DNA of 64,000 bases, taken from the NCBI RefSeq assembly GCF_003991405.1, contig NZ_RPEN01000156.1, positions 230,725 through 294,724 on the forward strand, in the 5' to 3' direction. Below are positions 1 to 7,883 of the stretch, in pieces. The position numbers and the translations under genes are program-made. Each line of letters opens with the position of its first letter. The first letter of the stretch is position 1. The notes under the pieces were generated by a model that made no database searches, was not told the origin of the DNA, and saw only the letters and a list, made by a program, of their open reading frames with translations. Source of the DNA: Pseudorhodobacter sp. E13 (GTDB lineage: Bacteria > Pseudomonadota > Alphaproteobacteria > Rhodobacterales > Rhodobacteraceae).

Positions 1-153
1 GATATATACGCGGTGGCCAGCCGGGTGCGGCAGGACACGTTTATCGTCTATGAGCCGCTGCTGTTGCTGGCGCTGGTTTATATGATCATCACCGGGATGA
101 TCGTATTGGCGTTTCGTTGGTTTGAAAACCGGGTGCCCAGCCGGGTGGCGTGA
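1..153 (+). CDS. Amino-acid ABC transporter permease, C-terminal end (partial)
   Basis: Only the last 50 codons are in the window; the gene runs in from the left edge and ends with TGA at 151-153. The readable tail holds a hydrophobic membrane segment (LLLLALVYMIITGMIVLAF) followed by a short basic end, FRWFENRVPSRVA. This arrangement is typical of the last transmembrane helix and C-terminus of HisM/GlnP-type polar amino-acid permeases. The family call rests on this tail alone, so substrate and partners cannot be given. Confidence 0.5.
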   Translation, partial: DIYAVASRVRQDTFIVYEPLLLLALVYMIITGMIVLAFRWFENRVPSRVA

Positions 154-259
154 GCCTGATTCGCGTGTGATTTAAGATGCCTATCAGACACGCAAAGCAC
201 TGAGGGACGGATCCAGCGGAATGCTGCGCATGCGCCCAATCTTTGCGCTGCGCGCGGGC

Positions 260-333
260 GGGGGCGCTGCCCCCAAGCGGCTTTGGCATGGCCAAAACCG
301 CTTTCCCCCGGGATATTTTTGAATAGGTGAAAG
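260..333 (+). repeat. Dispersed hairpin plus GGATATTT-AGATGAA element, copy A
   Basis: Three parts are visible. Hairpin 1 is GGGGGC-GCT-GCCCCC (260-274). Hairpin 2 pairs AAGCGG with CCGCTT and inner TTTGGC with GCCAAA (275-303). The core CCCCCGGGATATTTTTGAA plus TAGGTGAA follows (305-331). It lies between convergent gene ends, with the core 7 bases from the stop of the minus-strand DUF6455 gene. Near-identical architecture recurs at 18391 and 50203, with a shorter form at 43459. Confidence 0.75.
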
Positions 334-339
334 CGGGGA

Positions 340-612
340 TCAGGGCGCTTTCGGCAAGGTTTTGCTGAGAAAGGTCAGCAAACGGGTGTTGACGCAAAAA
401 TGGGGCGGGGCGTCCAGCTTTCCGCTTTGCGCGGCGAGATAGGATTGGCATTTCGCGGGATTGGGGCAGGCGCTGCAATTCTGTTCCATCTGCGCGGCGA
501 CTTTTGCGGGTATCAGGCCGCGCCCGACCATTTCAGGTAGCGGCAGGCCCAGCTTTTCGGTCAGCTCTGACAGGAGTTTGGTGGTTGTGGGGCAGGGGGC
601 TGTATTGGTCAT
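340..612 (-). CDS. DUF6455 family small cysteine-containing protein
   Basis: A 90-aa protein with the spacing seen in DUF6455 proteins of Rhodobacteraceae: an N-terminal helical part (residues about 10-40), then CSACPNPAKC (residues 46-55), a following SYLA and a last Cys in HFCVN near residue 73. The Cys pattern suggests metal or disulfide chemistry, but no function is established for the family. The start is supported by GGAG seven bases upstream of ATG. It lies 84 bases downstream of the CDF exporter gene on the same strand, so co-transcription is possible. Confidence 0.7.
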   Translation of the reverse strand: MTNTAPCPTTTKLLSELTEKLGLPLPEMVGRGLIPAKVAAQMEQNCSACPNPAKCQSYLAAQSGKLDAPPHFCVNTRLLTFLSKTLPKAP

Positions 613-696
613 CCGGCATCTCCGTCTTGGCAGAGGCAGGATTGCAGCTTTGGGTTAAGCCCGTGTTAGCGGTTGCGCGGAAATCTGTGGCAGTGG

Positions 697-1578
697 TTAA
701 CGCTTGGCGACATCTTTGTGAATGATCACATCGGCTTGGGGATAGGCCAGCAGTATGGTGCGGCGCAGCCCGGCGCCGATGTCATGCGCCTCTCGCAAGC
801 TCAGATCACCGTCGAGTTCGATATGCAGATGCACAAAGACCTTGCTGCCAGCCATGCGCGTCTTGAGGTCGTGAAAGCCATGGACGCCGGGCCAGTTGCG
901 GGCCAGCGTGGCGATGCCTTCGATGATTTCGGGATCGGCGGTGCGGTCCATCAGCGCGTCCCAGGCGCTGCGGCCGATTTTCAGCGCACCGATGGCCAGC
1001 ATTCCGGCGGCGGCCAAGGCCATCACGCTGTCAATCTGAATCAGGCCAAAGCGGCTGGACGCCCAGAGCGAAGCAATCGCGCCGAGATTGGGCAGCAGGT
1101 CGCCGAGGTAATGCAGGCGGTCGGCTTTGACGACCTTGTTGCCGGTGCGGCGCGCCACGCGGGTTTGCCAGCCGATCAGCGCCAGTGTCAGCAGGATGGA
1201 CAGCACCATCGCGACGATACCGCTGCCCTCTGCCGTCAGCCGTTCGGGTTGTGCCGTGATCAGGCGGCGGACTGCGGCCCAGGTGATGACGCCTGCCGAA
1301 ATCAGGATGAACAGGGACTGGCCAAGGGCGGCCAAGTCTTCGGCAGAACTATGGCCAAAGACGTGGTCTTCATCCGGGGGGCGGGCGGCATAGAAAATCG
1401 CGGCCATCGCCCCCAGCGACACCATCAGATCCATGGCGCTATCGGCCAATGAGGCCGCAACCGACAGCGCGCCGGTTTCCCCCAAGGCCCAAAGCTTCAG
1501 CGCGACCAGAAGGCCCGCCACGATCACCGAGGCCAGCCCTGCCGAGAGGTTCATCTTTGTGGCCGATTGTATGGTCAT
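697..1578 (-). CDS. Cation diffusion facilitator (FieF/CzcD-like) metal exporter
   Basis: A 293-aa inner-membrane protein of the CDF family, which exchanges divalent cations such as Zn2+ or Fe2+ for protons. The N-terminal part has several hydrophobic helices with the substrate-site motif DSAMD near residue 46. It is followed by EDHVFGHSSAED, corresponding to the family's DxxHxFGHxxxE loop. A second site of the HxxxD type is not obvious, so ion specificity is open. The soluble C-terminal half has HGFHDLKTR and HLHIELD, typical of the cytoplasmic dimer domain. AAGGGG precedes the ATG. It is 33 bases downstream of the SH3 gene, so the two probably form an operon. Confidence 0.88.
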   Translation of the reverse strand: MTIQSATKMNLSAGLASVIVAGLLVALKLWALGETGALSVAASLADSAMDLMVSLGAMAAIFYAARPPDEDHVFGHSSAEDLAALGQSLFILISAGVITWAAVRRLITAQPERLTAEGSGIVAMVLSILLTLALIGWQTRVARRTGNKVVKADRLHYLGDLLPNLGAIASLWASSRFGLIQIDSVMALAAAGMLAIGALKIGRSAWDALMDRTADPEIIEGIATLARNWPGVHGFHDLKTRMAGSKVFVHLHIELDGDLSLREAHDIGAGLRRTILLAYPQADVIIHKDVAKR

Positions 1579-1611
1579 ATCAGCCCCTTTGCTTTGCTGC
1601 CGCCCTTGCGC

Positions 1612-2133
1612 CTATTCAAAGGTTTCGACCGGGTCCACCCCCCAAAGCGCGTTTTTCGGGGCCCAGCCCTTTTCACCTTCTATCGTCACGCGGCACCAAT
1701 CAACCCGGCATTCCAGCAGCCGCGCGATCACCCCGGCTTCGGCGCGCAGGGTGATGGGTGCATCGGGCAGGGGGGTGCTGCGCAGGTCCAGCAGCGCGTC
1801 CGTCACCAGAACCGAGCGGCTGCCCGACAGCAGCGAATAATGCACCCAGCCGCCCAAACCATCGACATCCTCCACCCGGCGCCAGTTTTCATATTCCGCC
1901 GTCACCCGCAGCGGCATGCCTGCCCGGCTGAACACCCAGTCGATGCGATGGGTCAGGCCGGGGCCGCGCCGGGCATTGCCCTCATTGGTTTTCAACGTGA
2001 CATAGCGGGGCAAGGGCAGGTTGGTGACCGCGCCGCGTTCTGGCTCGGCTGCGGTTTGCGCGGCCGCCATGCCTGCCCAGCCCAAACCCATCACCAGCGC
2101 CAAACCTGCCGCAAAACCCATACCAAACCGCAT
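1612..2133 (-). CDS. Secreted SH3-domain protein
   Basis: A 173-aa protein with a clear Sec signal peptide (hydrophobic residues 5-22, likely cleavage after AGMAAAQ-like residues). Two SH3-type modules follow: residues about 42-103 with LKTNEGNARRGPG and W..VHYSLLSG, and about 108-170 with LLDLRSTP and EGEKGWAPKNALWGV. Bacterial SH3 modules bind peptidoglycan or act in periplasmic scaffolding. The ATG at 2133 was chosen because it opens the signal peptide; upstream in-frame codons lack one. The gene is divergent from the dehydrogenase gene and close to the CDF gene. Confidence 0.8.
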   Translation of the reverse strand: MRFGMGFAAGLALVMGLGWAGMAAAQTAAEPERGAVTNLPLPRYVTLKTNEGNARRGPGLTHRIDWVFSRAGMPLRVTAEYENWRRVEDVDGLGGWVHYSLLSGSRSVLVTDALLDLRSTPLPDAPITLRAEAGVIARLLECRVDWCRVTIEGEKGWAPKNALWGVDPVETFE

Positions 2134-2286
2134 TCCACTATCCGCCCGTTTTTCGCGGCCCGCCCGGTTCCGGGACCTTTTGCCGCTTGTTTGCCCAACT
2201 ATCATCATCCGGGGCTTGTGCCGCGCCCCGCTTCCCTGCACTTTGCCATTAACGCGGAAGATTTGAAAGTGAATCGGGGAGTTTTC

Positions 2287-3273
2287 ATGCCTGCATCTCG
2301 TCTGAGTGTTGTTGTCACGCGACGCTTGCCAGAAACCGTTGAAACCCGGATGAAAGAATTGTTCGACGTAGAGCTGCGCGACCCGGATACGCGGATGACC
2401 CGAGAGGAGTTGGGTGCGGCGATGCGGCGGGCCGATGTTCTGGTGCCCTGCGTCACCGACCAGATCGACGCGAACCTGTTGGCGCAGGCGGGCGACAAGC
2501 TGAAGCTGATCGCGAATTACGGCGCAGGGATTGACCATATTGATGTGGCCTCGGCCCGCCAGCGCGGCATTCTGGTGTCCAATACCCCCGGCGTGGTGAC
2601 GGATGACACCGCCGATATGACGCTGGCACTGATCTTGTCGGTGACGCGGAAAATCCCTGAAGGGCTGGCCGAAATGCAGGCGGGCAAGTGGCAGGGCTGG
2701 GCCCCGATGGCGCATCTGGGCGGGCGCATCGGCGGGCGGCGTCTTGGCATTCTGGGCATGGGGCGCATCGGGCAGGCCGTGGCCCGGCGCGCGGCGGCCT
2801 TTGGCATGCAAATCCATTACCACAACCGCAAACGCCTGCGCCCGGAGGTGGAGGAAGCGCTGGATGCCACCTATTGGGAAAGCCTCGATCAGATGGTCAG
2901 CCGGATGGATATCATCTCTATCAACTGCCCGCATACGCCCTCGACCTTTCATCTGATGAACGCGCGGCGGTTGAAGCTGCTGAAGCCGACAGCGGTGATC
3001 GTGAACACCTCGCGCGGTGAGGTGATCGACGAAAATGCCCTGACGCGCGGGCTGCGCGCGGGTGAGATTGCCGGTGCGGGGCTGGATGTGTTCGAACATG
3101 GGCATGAGGTAAACCCGCGGTTGCGCGAGCTTCCCAATGTGGTGCTGTTGCCGCATATGGGCTCTGCCACTGTCGAAGGCCGCGCCGAGATGGGTGAGAA
3201 GGTTATCATCAACATCAAAACCTTTGCCGATGGCCACCGCCCGCCAGATCAGGTTGTGCCGGGGATGCTGTAA
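2287..3273 (+). CDS. D-isomer-specific 2-hydroxyacid dehydrogenase (glyoxylate reductase type)
   Basis: A 328-aa NAD(P)-dependent enzyme reducing 2-oxoacids such as glyoxylate or hydroxypyruvate. The cofactor motif GMGRIG is at residues 157-162. The catalytic triad is visible as Arg in NTSRGE (R243), Glu in GLDVFE (E270) and His in LPHMGS (H290). NYGAGIDHID (residues 77-86) is the usual substrate-loop signature. Length is normal. GGGGA lies six bases before the ATG at 2287. Exact substrate cannot be told from sequence. A dispersed repeat starts ten bases after the stop. Confidence 0.9.
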   Translation: MPASRLSVVVTRRLPETVETRMKELFDVELRDPDTRMTREELGAAMRRADVLVPCVTDQIDANLLAQAGDKLKLIANYGAGIDHIDVASARQRGILVSNTPGVVTDDTADMTLALILSVTRKIPEGLAEMQAGKWQGWAPMAHLGGRIGGRRLGILGMGRIGQAVARRAAAFGMQIHYHNRKRLRPEVEEALDATYWESLDQMVSRMDIISINCPHTPSTFHLMNARRLKLLKPTAVIVNTSRGEVIDENALTRGLRAGEIAGAGLDVFEHGHEVNPRLRELPNVVLLPHMGSATVEGRAEMGEKVIINIKTFADGHRPPDQVVPGML

Positions 3274-3283
3274 GGCGGGGGTC

Positions 3284-3343
3284 CTCCCGCCATTCGTTGC
3301 CTTTTGCCTGCCGGCAAAAAGCGCCTCAAGGTTGGGCCGGGCC
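3284..3343 (+). repeat. ~60-bp dispersed repeat with exchangeable central hairpin, copy 1
   Basis: The left flank CTCCCGCCATTCGTTG (3284-3299) is followed by a small hairpin, TTTTGCC-TGCC-GGCAAAA (3302-3319). The right flank is CGCCTCAAGGTTGGGCCGGGCC (3322-3343). The same two flanks occur on the opposite strand at 60357-60423, around a different hairpin. The copy starts ten bases after the dehydrogenase stop codon. A further short inverted pair, GCGCCCC/GGGGCGC, follows at 3344-3359. Confidence 0.75.
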
Positions 3344-3777
3344 GCGCCCCAGGGGGCGCGGCGGTCGGCTTGCAGAGGGTGCTGTGGGGCGGCGGTGACG
3401 TAAGGTTAGGGGGACGCCCGATGCACCGGGCAGAGCGGTGGGCCGTGCTGATACCGACAAGGCGCAGCATTTGTGATGGGTCTGCCGGGCTTTTCGGCGG
3501 GGCGGGCACCTTTTCGCTTTGGCGTTGGCGGATGCTGCGATTGACGTCAGGCCGTCTTCTGCCGCGCAGACTTTGCCCCTTGGGCGGTCTTTGCAAGGAT
3601 AATTGCCGACCTGCGGAGGTCTCACCCTTTTTGGCGCGGGCAGCGTTCCATCCTGCCATGACGGCGGCAAAGCGAATGGCTTGCGGCGGCGCGGCTGGGT
3701 CATTTGGGCAGAACTGGAAAGGGGTATGGCAGCCATTCAGACAACTGATCGGCCGATCCTGAGTCCGGTCTGGGAAA
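3344..3777. other. Gene-free stretch upstream of tRNA-Cys
   Basis: About 430 bases between the dispersed repeat and tRNA-Cys. Open frames here are either antisense-like, run into the tRNA or lack family features and ribosome binding sites. I see no convincing gene, only a GC-rich sequence with short inverted repeats. A small non-coding RNA cannot be excluded by eye. Confidence 0.5.
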
Positions 3778-3851
3778 TGGAGGCGGGTACCGGAATCGAA
3801 CCGGTCTTCATGGATTTGCAATCCAGTGCATAGCCTGCCTGCCCACCCGCC
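3778..3851 (-). tRNA. tRNA-Cys (GCA)
   Basis: On the minus strand the acceptor arms GGCGGGT (5') and ACCCGCC (3') pair. They are followed by discriminator U and an encoded CCA (3778-3780). The anticodon arm is TGGAT-TTGCAAA-TCCA-like with anticodon GCA. The T-arm holds the canonical GGTTCGATTCC. The U73 discriminator is a known identity element for cysteine tRNAs. Length is 74 including CCA. Confidence 0.95.
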
Positions 3852-3960
3852 TCGGTGAGGCTTTGATTAGTCACCAGCGCGCTTGGCGTCAAGGCCAAAG
3901 CGGCAGTTTGGGCGGGGTTTCGCATGGCTGTGCTGCCCTGCGCCCCCGCCTGCGCGCCGG

Positions 3961-4599
3961 TCAATCGCGGAAAAACCGGCTGTCCTTGATCTGATCCCAG
4001 GCCCAGACCACCTCTTGCAAGCGTTCTTCATCCGACCGGTCGCCGCCGTTCATATCGGGGTGCAGGTCTTTGACAAGGCTTTTATATTGCTTGCGAATCT
4101 CGGGCTTGGTCCAGGTGTCGCGCGCGTCCAGAATCTCCAAAGCCTTGCGCTCGGTCGAGGGCAGTTTGCGGGTGGCGGCGGCCGGATTGATCTTGCCGGG
4201 GTTCTGCGTCGCCTTCTCGCCCAGAATTTCCATCGGGTCATTGACCCCAAGCCGCGACCAGACACGGCCCTCATCGGGGCGCTTGTTGAACGGTTTGGTT
4301 TCACGGCCCCAAACGCGATCCTTGTCCAGAAAGGCCTCGAACTCTTCTTCGGTGTTGCCTTGAAAGAAATTCCACTTCAGGTTGTATTCGCGCACATGGT
4401 CTTTGCAGAACCACAGGAATTCATCCAGCAGGTCGGGGTTCTTGGGCGCGCGATAGAGGCCCGGCTCTTGGCAGCCTGCCGCCTCGCAGATTTTGGTGGA
4501 GGTTTCGAACGCGCCAGACATACCGCGCCGCCCGGTCTTGCGCTTCTTCTTGTCGGAAGAAACGCGCATGTCGAATTCAAACGGGGGACGTGATGCCAT
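3961..4599 (-). CDS. J-domain (DnaJ-like) protein
   Basis: A 212-aa cytoplasmic protein with its J domain at the C-terminus. Residues about 155-212 show helix II YKSLVKDL, the invariant HPD (residues 180-182) and a terminal helix VVWAWDQIKDSRFF. The first 100 residues are a separate conserved region with a CEAAGCQEPGLYRAP cysteine pair and FLWFCKDHVREYN. This layout matches alphaproteobacterial J-domain proteins that act as Hsp70 co-chaperones of unknown clients. The ATG at 4599 was chosen over longer frames because the upstream codons overlap the bolA gene. It is divergent from bolA. Confidence 0.88.
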   Translation of the reverse strand: MASRPPFEFDMRVSSDKKKRKTGRRGMSGAFETSTKICEAAGCQEPGLYRAPKNPDLLDEFLWFCKDHVREYNLKWNFFQGNTEEEFEAFLDKDRVWGRETKPFNKRPDEGRVWSRLGVNDPMEILGEKATQNPGKINPAAATRKLPSTERKALEILDARDTWTKPEIRKQYKSLVKDLHPDMNGGDRSDEERLQEVVWAWDQIKDSRFFRD

Positions 4600-4672
4600 G
4601 GTGCTTGCCTTTCCGAGTCGGAGGCGAGAGTTTAGAGCATTGGTCGGGGGAGTGAAGGGGGTTGACAGAAAT

Positions 4673-4927
4673 ATGAGCGTTGCAAATGACATAAAGCGCA
4701 AGCTTGAGGCGGCGTTTGCACCAGATCGGCTGGAGGTGGTGAATGACAGCCATCGCCACGCGGGCCATGCGGGGGACGATGGCTCGGGGGAGTCGCATTT
4801 CAACGTGATGATCCGCGCCAGCGCTTTTGCCGATATGAACCGCATTGCGCGGCACCGTGCTGTCCATGCCGCCTTGGGGCCAGAGCTGTTGGGCCGCATT
4901 CACGCGCTGGCGCTGGATATCGGCTAA
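4673..4927 (+). CDS. bolA: BolA family protein
   Basis: An 84-aa protein of normal BolA length. It shows the family's VVNDSHRHAGH loop (residues 22-32), SHFNVMIRASAF, the helix ARHRAVHAAL, and a C-terminal IHALALDIG. BolA proteins pair with monothiol glutaredoxins in iron-sulfur trafficking and also affect envelope and stress responses. The His in SHRHAGH and the C-terminal IHAL are the positions known to contact the cluster or partner. The partner glutaredoxin is not in this window. The start at 4673 is set by homology because the upstream RBS is weak. Confidence 0.92.
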   Translation: MSVANDIKRKLEAAFAPDRLEVVNDSHRHAGHAGDDGSGESHFNVMIRASAFADMNRIARHRAVHAALGPELLGRIHALALDIG

Positions 4928-4929
4928 GT

Positions 4930-4981
4930 GCCGCGCAGGAGCGCCTCCCGCGCGGCCTGTTTCATCTTGGCTCAAATACCT
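4930..4981. repeat. Hairpin with reversed GGTATTTG...AGATGAA core, copy B
   Basis: GCCGCGC (4930-4936) pairs with GCGCGGC (4950-4956), with inner GGAG/CTCC. It is followed by TTCATCTTGGCTCAAATACC (4961-4980), which on the minus strand reads as the GGTATTTG-AGATGAA core of the dispersed element. It lies between convergent bolA and glcG, starting three bases after the bolA stop, so the hairpin may also serve as a terminator. Compared with the other copies the core is inverted relative to the hairpin. Confidence 0.5.
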
Positions 4982-5019
4982 GAATCCGACCTGTCACCAA
5001 AGGGTCAGCGGTGGCCGAG

Positions 5020-5445
5020 TCAGCCTTCGGCCTGCAACCCGGCAGCCTCGATCCCGGCAAGCGCTGCGATCAGGTCATTGTCCGATGTATCGCCCGTCAC
5101 GCCAACGGCACCCAGCAAAACGCCCTTGGCATCGCGCAGCAAGACGCCGCCTTTCACCGGCACGAATTTGCCATCAAACGCCCCGTTCATCGCATCGACA
5201 AACACCGCCTGCGCCTCGCCACGGGCCTGAATGGCGCTGCCGCCCAACCCCAGCATGATGCAGCCATAGGCCTTGCCGCGCGCAATCTCGAACCGCCCCG
5301 CGCTTGCCCCGTCAGAGCGTTCAAAGGCCAGCACATGGCCGCCCGCATCCAGCACCACAACCGACAGGGGTTTGAACCCCGCTTCGGCCCCTTTGGCCAG
5401 CGTGCCTTTGATGATTGCCCGCGCCTTGCGCAAATTCAATACCAT
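5020..5445 (-). CDS. glcG: GlcG/HbpS heme-binding family protein
   Basis: A 141-aa protein of the GlcG/HbpS family, whose members bind heme or corrinoids and are often encoded with glycolate genes. Family features are VVLDAGGHVLAFERSDGA (residues 29-46), a Gly-rich KGGVLLRDAKG and the terminal VGVTGDTSDNDLIAALAGI. It starts three bases after the glcB stop codon, so it is almost certainly co-transcribed with malate synthase. Its biochemical role in the glyoxylate pathway is not known; the symbol follows family and neighbourhood. Confidence 0.85.
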   Translation of the reverse strand: MVLNLRKARAIIKGTLAKGAEAGFKPLSVVVLDAGGHVLAFERSDGASAGRFEIARGKAYGCIMLGLGGSAIQARGEAQAVFVDAMNGAFDGKFVPVKGGVLLRDAKGVLLGAVGVTGDTSDNDLIAALAGIEAAGLQAEG

Positions 5446-5448
5446 GTC

Positions 5449-7602
5449 TTACCCCTGTGCCTTCAGTTCCAGACGCCGCGCATGCAGCACCGGTTCGGTA
5501 TAGCCCGAAGGCTGCTCAATCCCTTTGAACACCAGATCGCAGGCCGCCTTGAAGGCGATGCCGTCAAAGCCCGGCGCCATCGGGCGATAGGCCGGATCGC
5601 CTGCGTTCTGGCGGTCCACCACGGCGGCCATCTTTTGCATCGCGGCCATCACCTGCGCCTCGGACACCACGCCATGATGCAACCAGTTCGCCAGCGCCTG
5701 GCTGGAAATCCGGCAGGTCGCGCGGTCTTCCATCAGGCCGACATCATGAATATCCGGCACTTTGGAACAGCCGACGCCCTGATCCACCCAGCGCACCACA
5801 TAGCCAAGGATGCCTTGGGCGTTGTTCTCGATCTCCTCGGCGATCTCGGCGTCCGACCAGTTCACCCCAGCGGCCAGCGGGATCGTCAGCAGCGCATCAA
5901 GGCTGGCGCGGGGGCCGCCTTTGGCAAGCGCCTCCTGCACCTCGGCCACGTTGACCTTGTGGTAATGGGTGGCGTGCAAGGTGGCCGCGGTGGGCGAGGG
6001 CACCCAAGCGCAATTCGCCCCGGCTTTCGGATGGCCGATCTTGGCTTCCAGCATCTCGGCCATGCGGTCAGGCATCGCCCACATGCCTTTGCCGATCTGG
6101 GCGCGACCGCGCAAACCGCAGGCCAGCCCGATATCGACATTGCGCGCCTCATAGGCCGAAATCCATGCGGCGTGTTTCATCTCGCCCTTGCGCACCATCG
6201 GCCCCGCTTCCATCGAGGTGTGAATCTCATCGCCGGTGCGGTCAAGGAAACCGGTGTTGATGAAGGCAACGCGATGCTTGGCGGCGCGGATACATTCCTT
6301 CAGATTGGCACTGGTGCGGCGTTCCTCATCCATGATGCCCAGCTTGACGGTGTTCTGCGGCAGCCCCAGAACCGCCTCGGCGCGGGTAAAAATCTCATCG
6401 GCAAACCCCACTTCGGCGGGGCCGTGCATCTTTGGCTTCACCACATAGACCGAGCCGTGATGCGAGTTGCGGTTGCCGCTGGTTTTCCGCAAGTCATGCA
6501 TCGCACAAAGCAAGGTGACAAAGGCGTCCATGATGCCTTCGGGCACCTCGTTGCCGTCGCGGTCATGGATGGCGGGGTTGGTCATCAGGTGGCCGACATT
6601 GCGCACCAGCATCAAGGACCGGGCTTTGCCCTGCATCTCCCGACCGTCGGGGGTGGTGTAGGTGTAATCATCATAGAGCTTGCGGGTGATGGTTTTGCCA
6701 CCCTTGGTCAGCTCCTCGGTCAGATCGCCTTTCATCAGGCCCAGCCAGTTGGAATAGGCCAGCACCTTATCCTCGGCATCCACCGCCGCCACGCTATCCT
6801 CGCAATCCATGATCGCAGACAGCGCCGCCTCAAGGTTGATCGAGGCGATTTTGGCGGGGTCGGTCTTGCCGATGTAATGATCGTCATTCAGCAGGATTTC
6901 GATCTTCAAGCCGTTGTTTTCAAACAGCACAAAGCGCCAATCGCCTTGCGTGCCATAACCGATGTATTGCGCGGGATTGGCAAGGCTGACCGCGCCTTTG
7001 GCACTGGTCAGGTGCAGGCTGGACCCGGCTTCAATCCCCGTCAGGTCGGCCCATTTCGCACCGGCCAGCGGCACCGCGCCATCCATGAAGCCCTTGGCCC
7101 AAGCCACCACACGCGCCCCGCGCGCCGGGTCATAACCGCTGCCCGAAGGCAGATCGCCCATCGCATCGGTGCCGTAAAGCGCATCATACAGGCTGCCCCA
7201 GCGCGCATTGGCAGCGTTCAGCGCAAAGCGCGCGTTCATCACCGGCACCACAAGCTGCGGCCCTGCGATGGCGGCGATTTCCGGGTCGACATTGGTGGTT
7301 TCAACTTCGAAATCCGGGCCTTCGGGTTCCAGATAGCCGATCTCGGTCAAAAAGGCGCGATAGGCGGCGGGGTCGATCGCCTTTCCTTTGTGGGCCACAT
7401 GCCAAGCCGAGATTTTGGCCTGCAATTCCGCCCGTTTGGCCAGAAAGGCGCGGTTTTTTGGGGCCAGATCATGGATCGCATCGGCAAGGCCGCCCCAGAA
7501 CGTCGCAGCCGGAACACCGGTGCCGGGAAGGGCCTGATTTTCGACGAAATCGACCAAACGCGTATCGACCTGAAGTCCGTTCTTTTCTGCTTTTTGCGAC
7601 AT
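5449..7602 (-). CDS. glcB: Malate synthase G
   Basis: A 717-aa single-chain enzyme condensing glyoxylate with acetyl-CoA to malate. The length is typical of isoform G (about 720), not the shorter isoform A. Visible signatures are [14 protein letters not shown] (active-site Arg), [30 protein letters not shown] and [12 protein letters not shown], which holds the catalytic Asp. The ATG at 7602 is preceded by AGGGAGG. A longer frame upstream lacks an RBS. It forms an operon with glcG. Two ATTGGTC half-sites lie in the promoter region. Confidence 0.97.
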   Translation of the reverse strand: MSQKAEKNGLQVDTRLVDFVENQALPGTGVPAATFWGGLADAIHDLAPKNRAFLAKRAELQAKISAWHVAHKGKAIDPAAYRAFLTEIGYLEPEGPDFEVETTNVDPEIAAIAGPQLVVPVMNARFALNAANARWGSLYDALYGTDAMGDLPSGSGYDPARGARVVAWAKGFMDGAVPLAGAKWADLTGIEAGSSLHLTSAKGAVSLANPAQYIGYGTQGDWRFVLFENNGLKIEILLNDDHYIGKTDPAKIASINLEAALSAIMDCEDSVAAVDAEDKVLAYSNWLGLMKGDLTEELTKGGKTITRKLYDDYTYTTPDGREMQGKARSLMLVRNVGHLMTNPAIHDRDGNEVPEGIMDAFVTLLCAMHDLRKTSGNRNSHHGSVYVVKPKMHGPAEVGFADEIFTRAEAVLGLPQNTVKLGIMDEERRTSANLKECIRAAKHRVAFINTGFLDRTGDEIHTSMEAGPMVRKGEMKHAAWISAYEARNVDIGLACGLRGRAQIGKGMWAMPDRMAEMLEAKIGHPKAGANCAWVPSPTAATLHATHYHKVNVAEVQEALAKGGPRASLDALLTIPLAAGVNWSDAEIAEEIENNAQGILGYVVRWVDQGVGCSKVPDIHDVGLMEDRATCRISSQALANWLHHGVVSEAQVMAAMQKMAAVVDRQNAGDPAYRPMAPGFDGIAFKAACDLVFKGIEQPSGYTEPVLHARRLELKAQG

Positions 7603-7645
7603 GATTTGCGCCTCCCTTGCGATCACCGCCTCACAACTAGGCTGG

Positions 7646-7673
7646 ATTGGTCGCGTAATCAACAAAATTGGTC
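7646..7673. promoter_or_regulatory. Paired ATTGGTC half-sites upstream of glcB
   Basis: ATTGGTC occurs at 7646-7652 and again at 7667-7673, 21 bp apart, about 44-71 bp ahead of the glcB start. TTGGTC half-sites are known for FadR-subfamily GntR regulators such as PdhR and GlcC. They would normally be inverted, whereas these are direct. The assignment as an operator is an inference. Confidence 0.35.
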
Positions 7674-7694
7674 TGATTTTTTATCCAGTTTGGG

Positions 7695-7883
7695 CTAATC
7701 TCTTTCAGGATTTTCCGAAGAATGGGCTGCGGCTTTCGCAGATTTCCGGGAACCCCGGCAGCGGTCAGAGCAATATTTGACCTCATCCCACACTTTTGCC
7801 CAAGCTTTGCGCCATGTGAAGGGCCGCCCGCAGGTGGCGCAGGTCTTTTGTGGCAGGTTTTGTTTTTGCACCCCGCGCGGCAT
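7695..7883 (-). CDS. DUF2256 zinc-ribbon-like protein
   Basis: A 62-aa protein with the DUF2256 signature [18 protein letters not shown] followed by YCSDRCR. A CxxC and a CxxxC pair could bind one zinc. The start at 7883 was chosen because its ATG shares one base with the photolyase stop codon (TGATG), implying translational coupling. An alternative ATG 15 bases upstream lies inside the photolyase gene. DUF2256 genes are commonly found beside photolyase/cryptochrome genes, but their role is unknown. Confidence 0.82.
   Translation of the reverse strand: MPRGVQKQNLPQKTCATCGRPFTWRKAWAKVWDEVKYCSDRCRGSRKSAKAAAHSSENPERD

Noticed and set aside
3249..3821. Minus-strand frame of about 190 codons between the dehydrogenase gene and tRNA-Cys
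   Set aside because: It begins inside the tRNA, spans the dispersed repeat, lacks a ribosome binding site and has no family features.
4662..4667. Perfect TTGACA before bolA as a -35 box
   Set aside because: Only five bases separate it from the bolA ATG, leaving no room for a -10 box and transcript start.
5011..7698. Very long open frame antisense to malate synthase
   Set aside because: It has no family features and the opposite strand carries unmistakable malate synthase motifs; long antisense frames are expected from GC-rich third positions.
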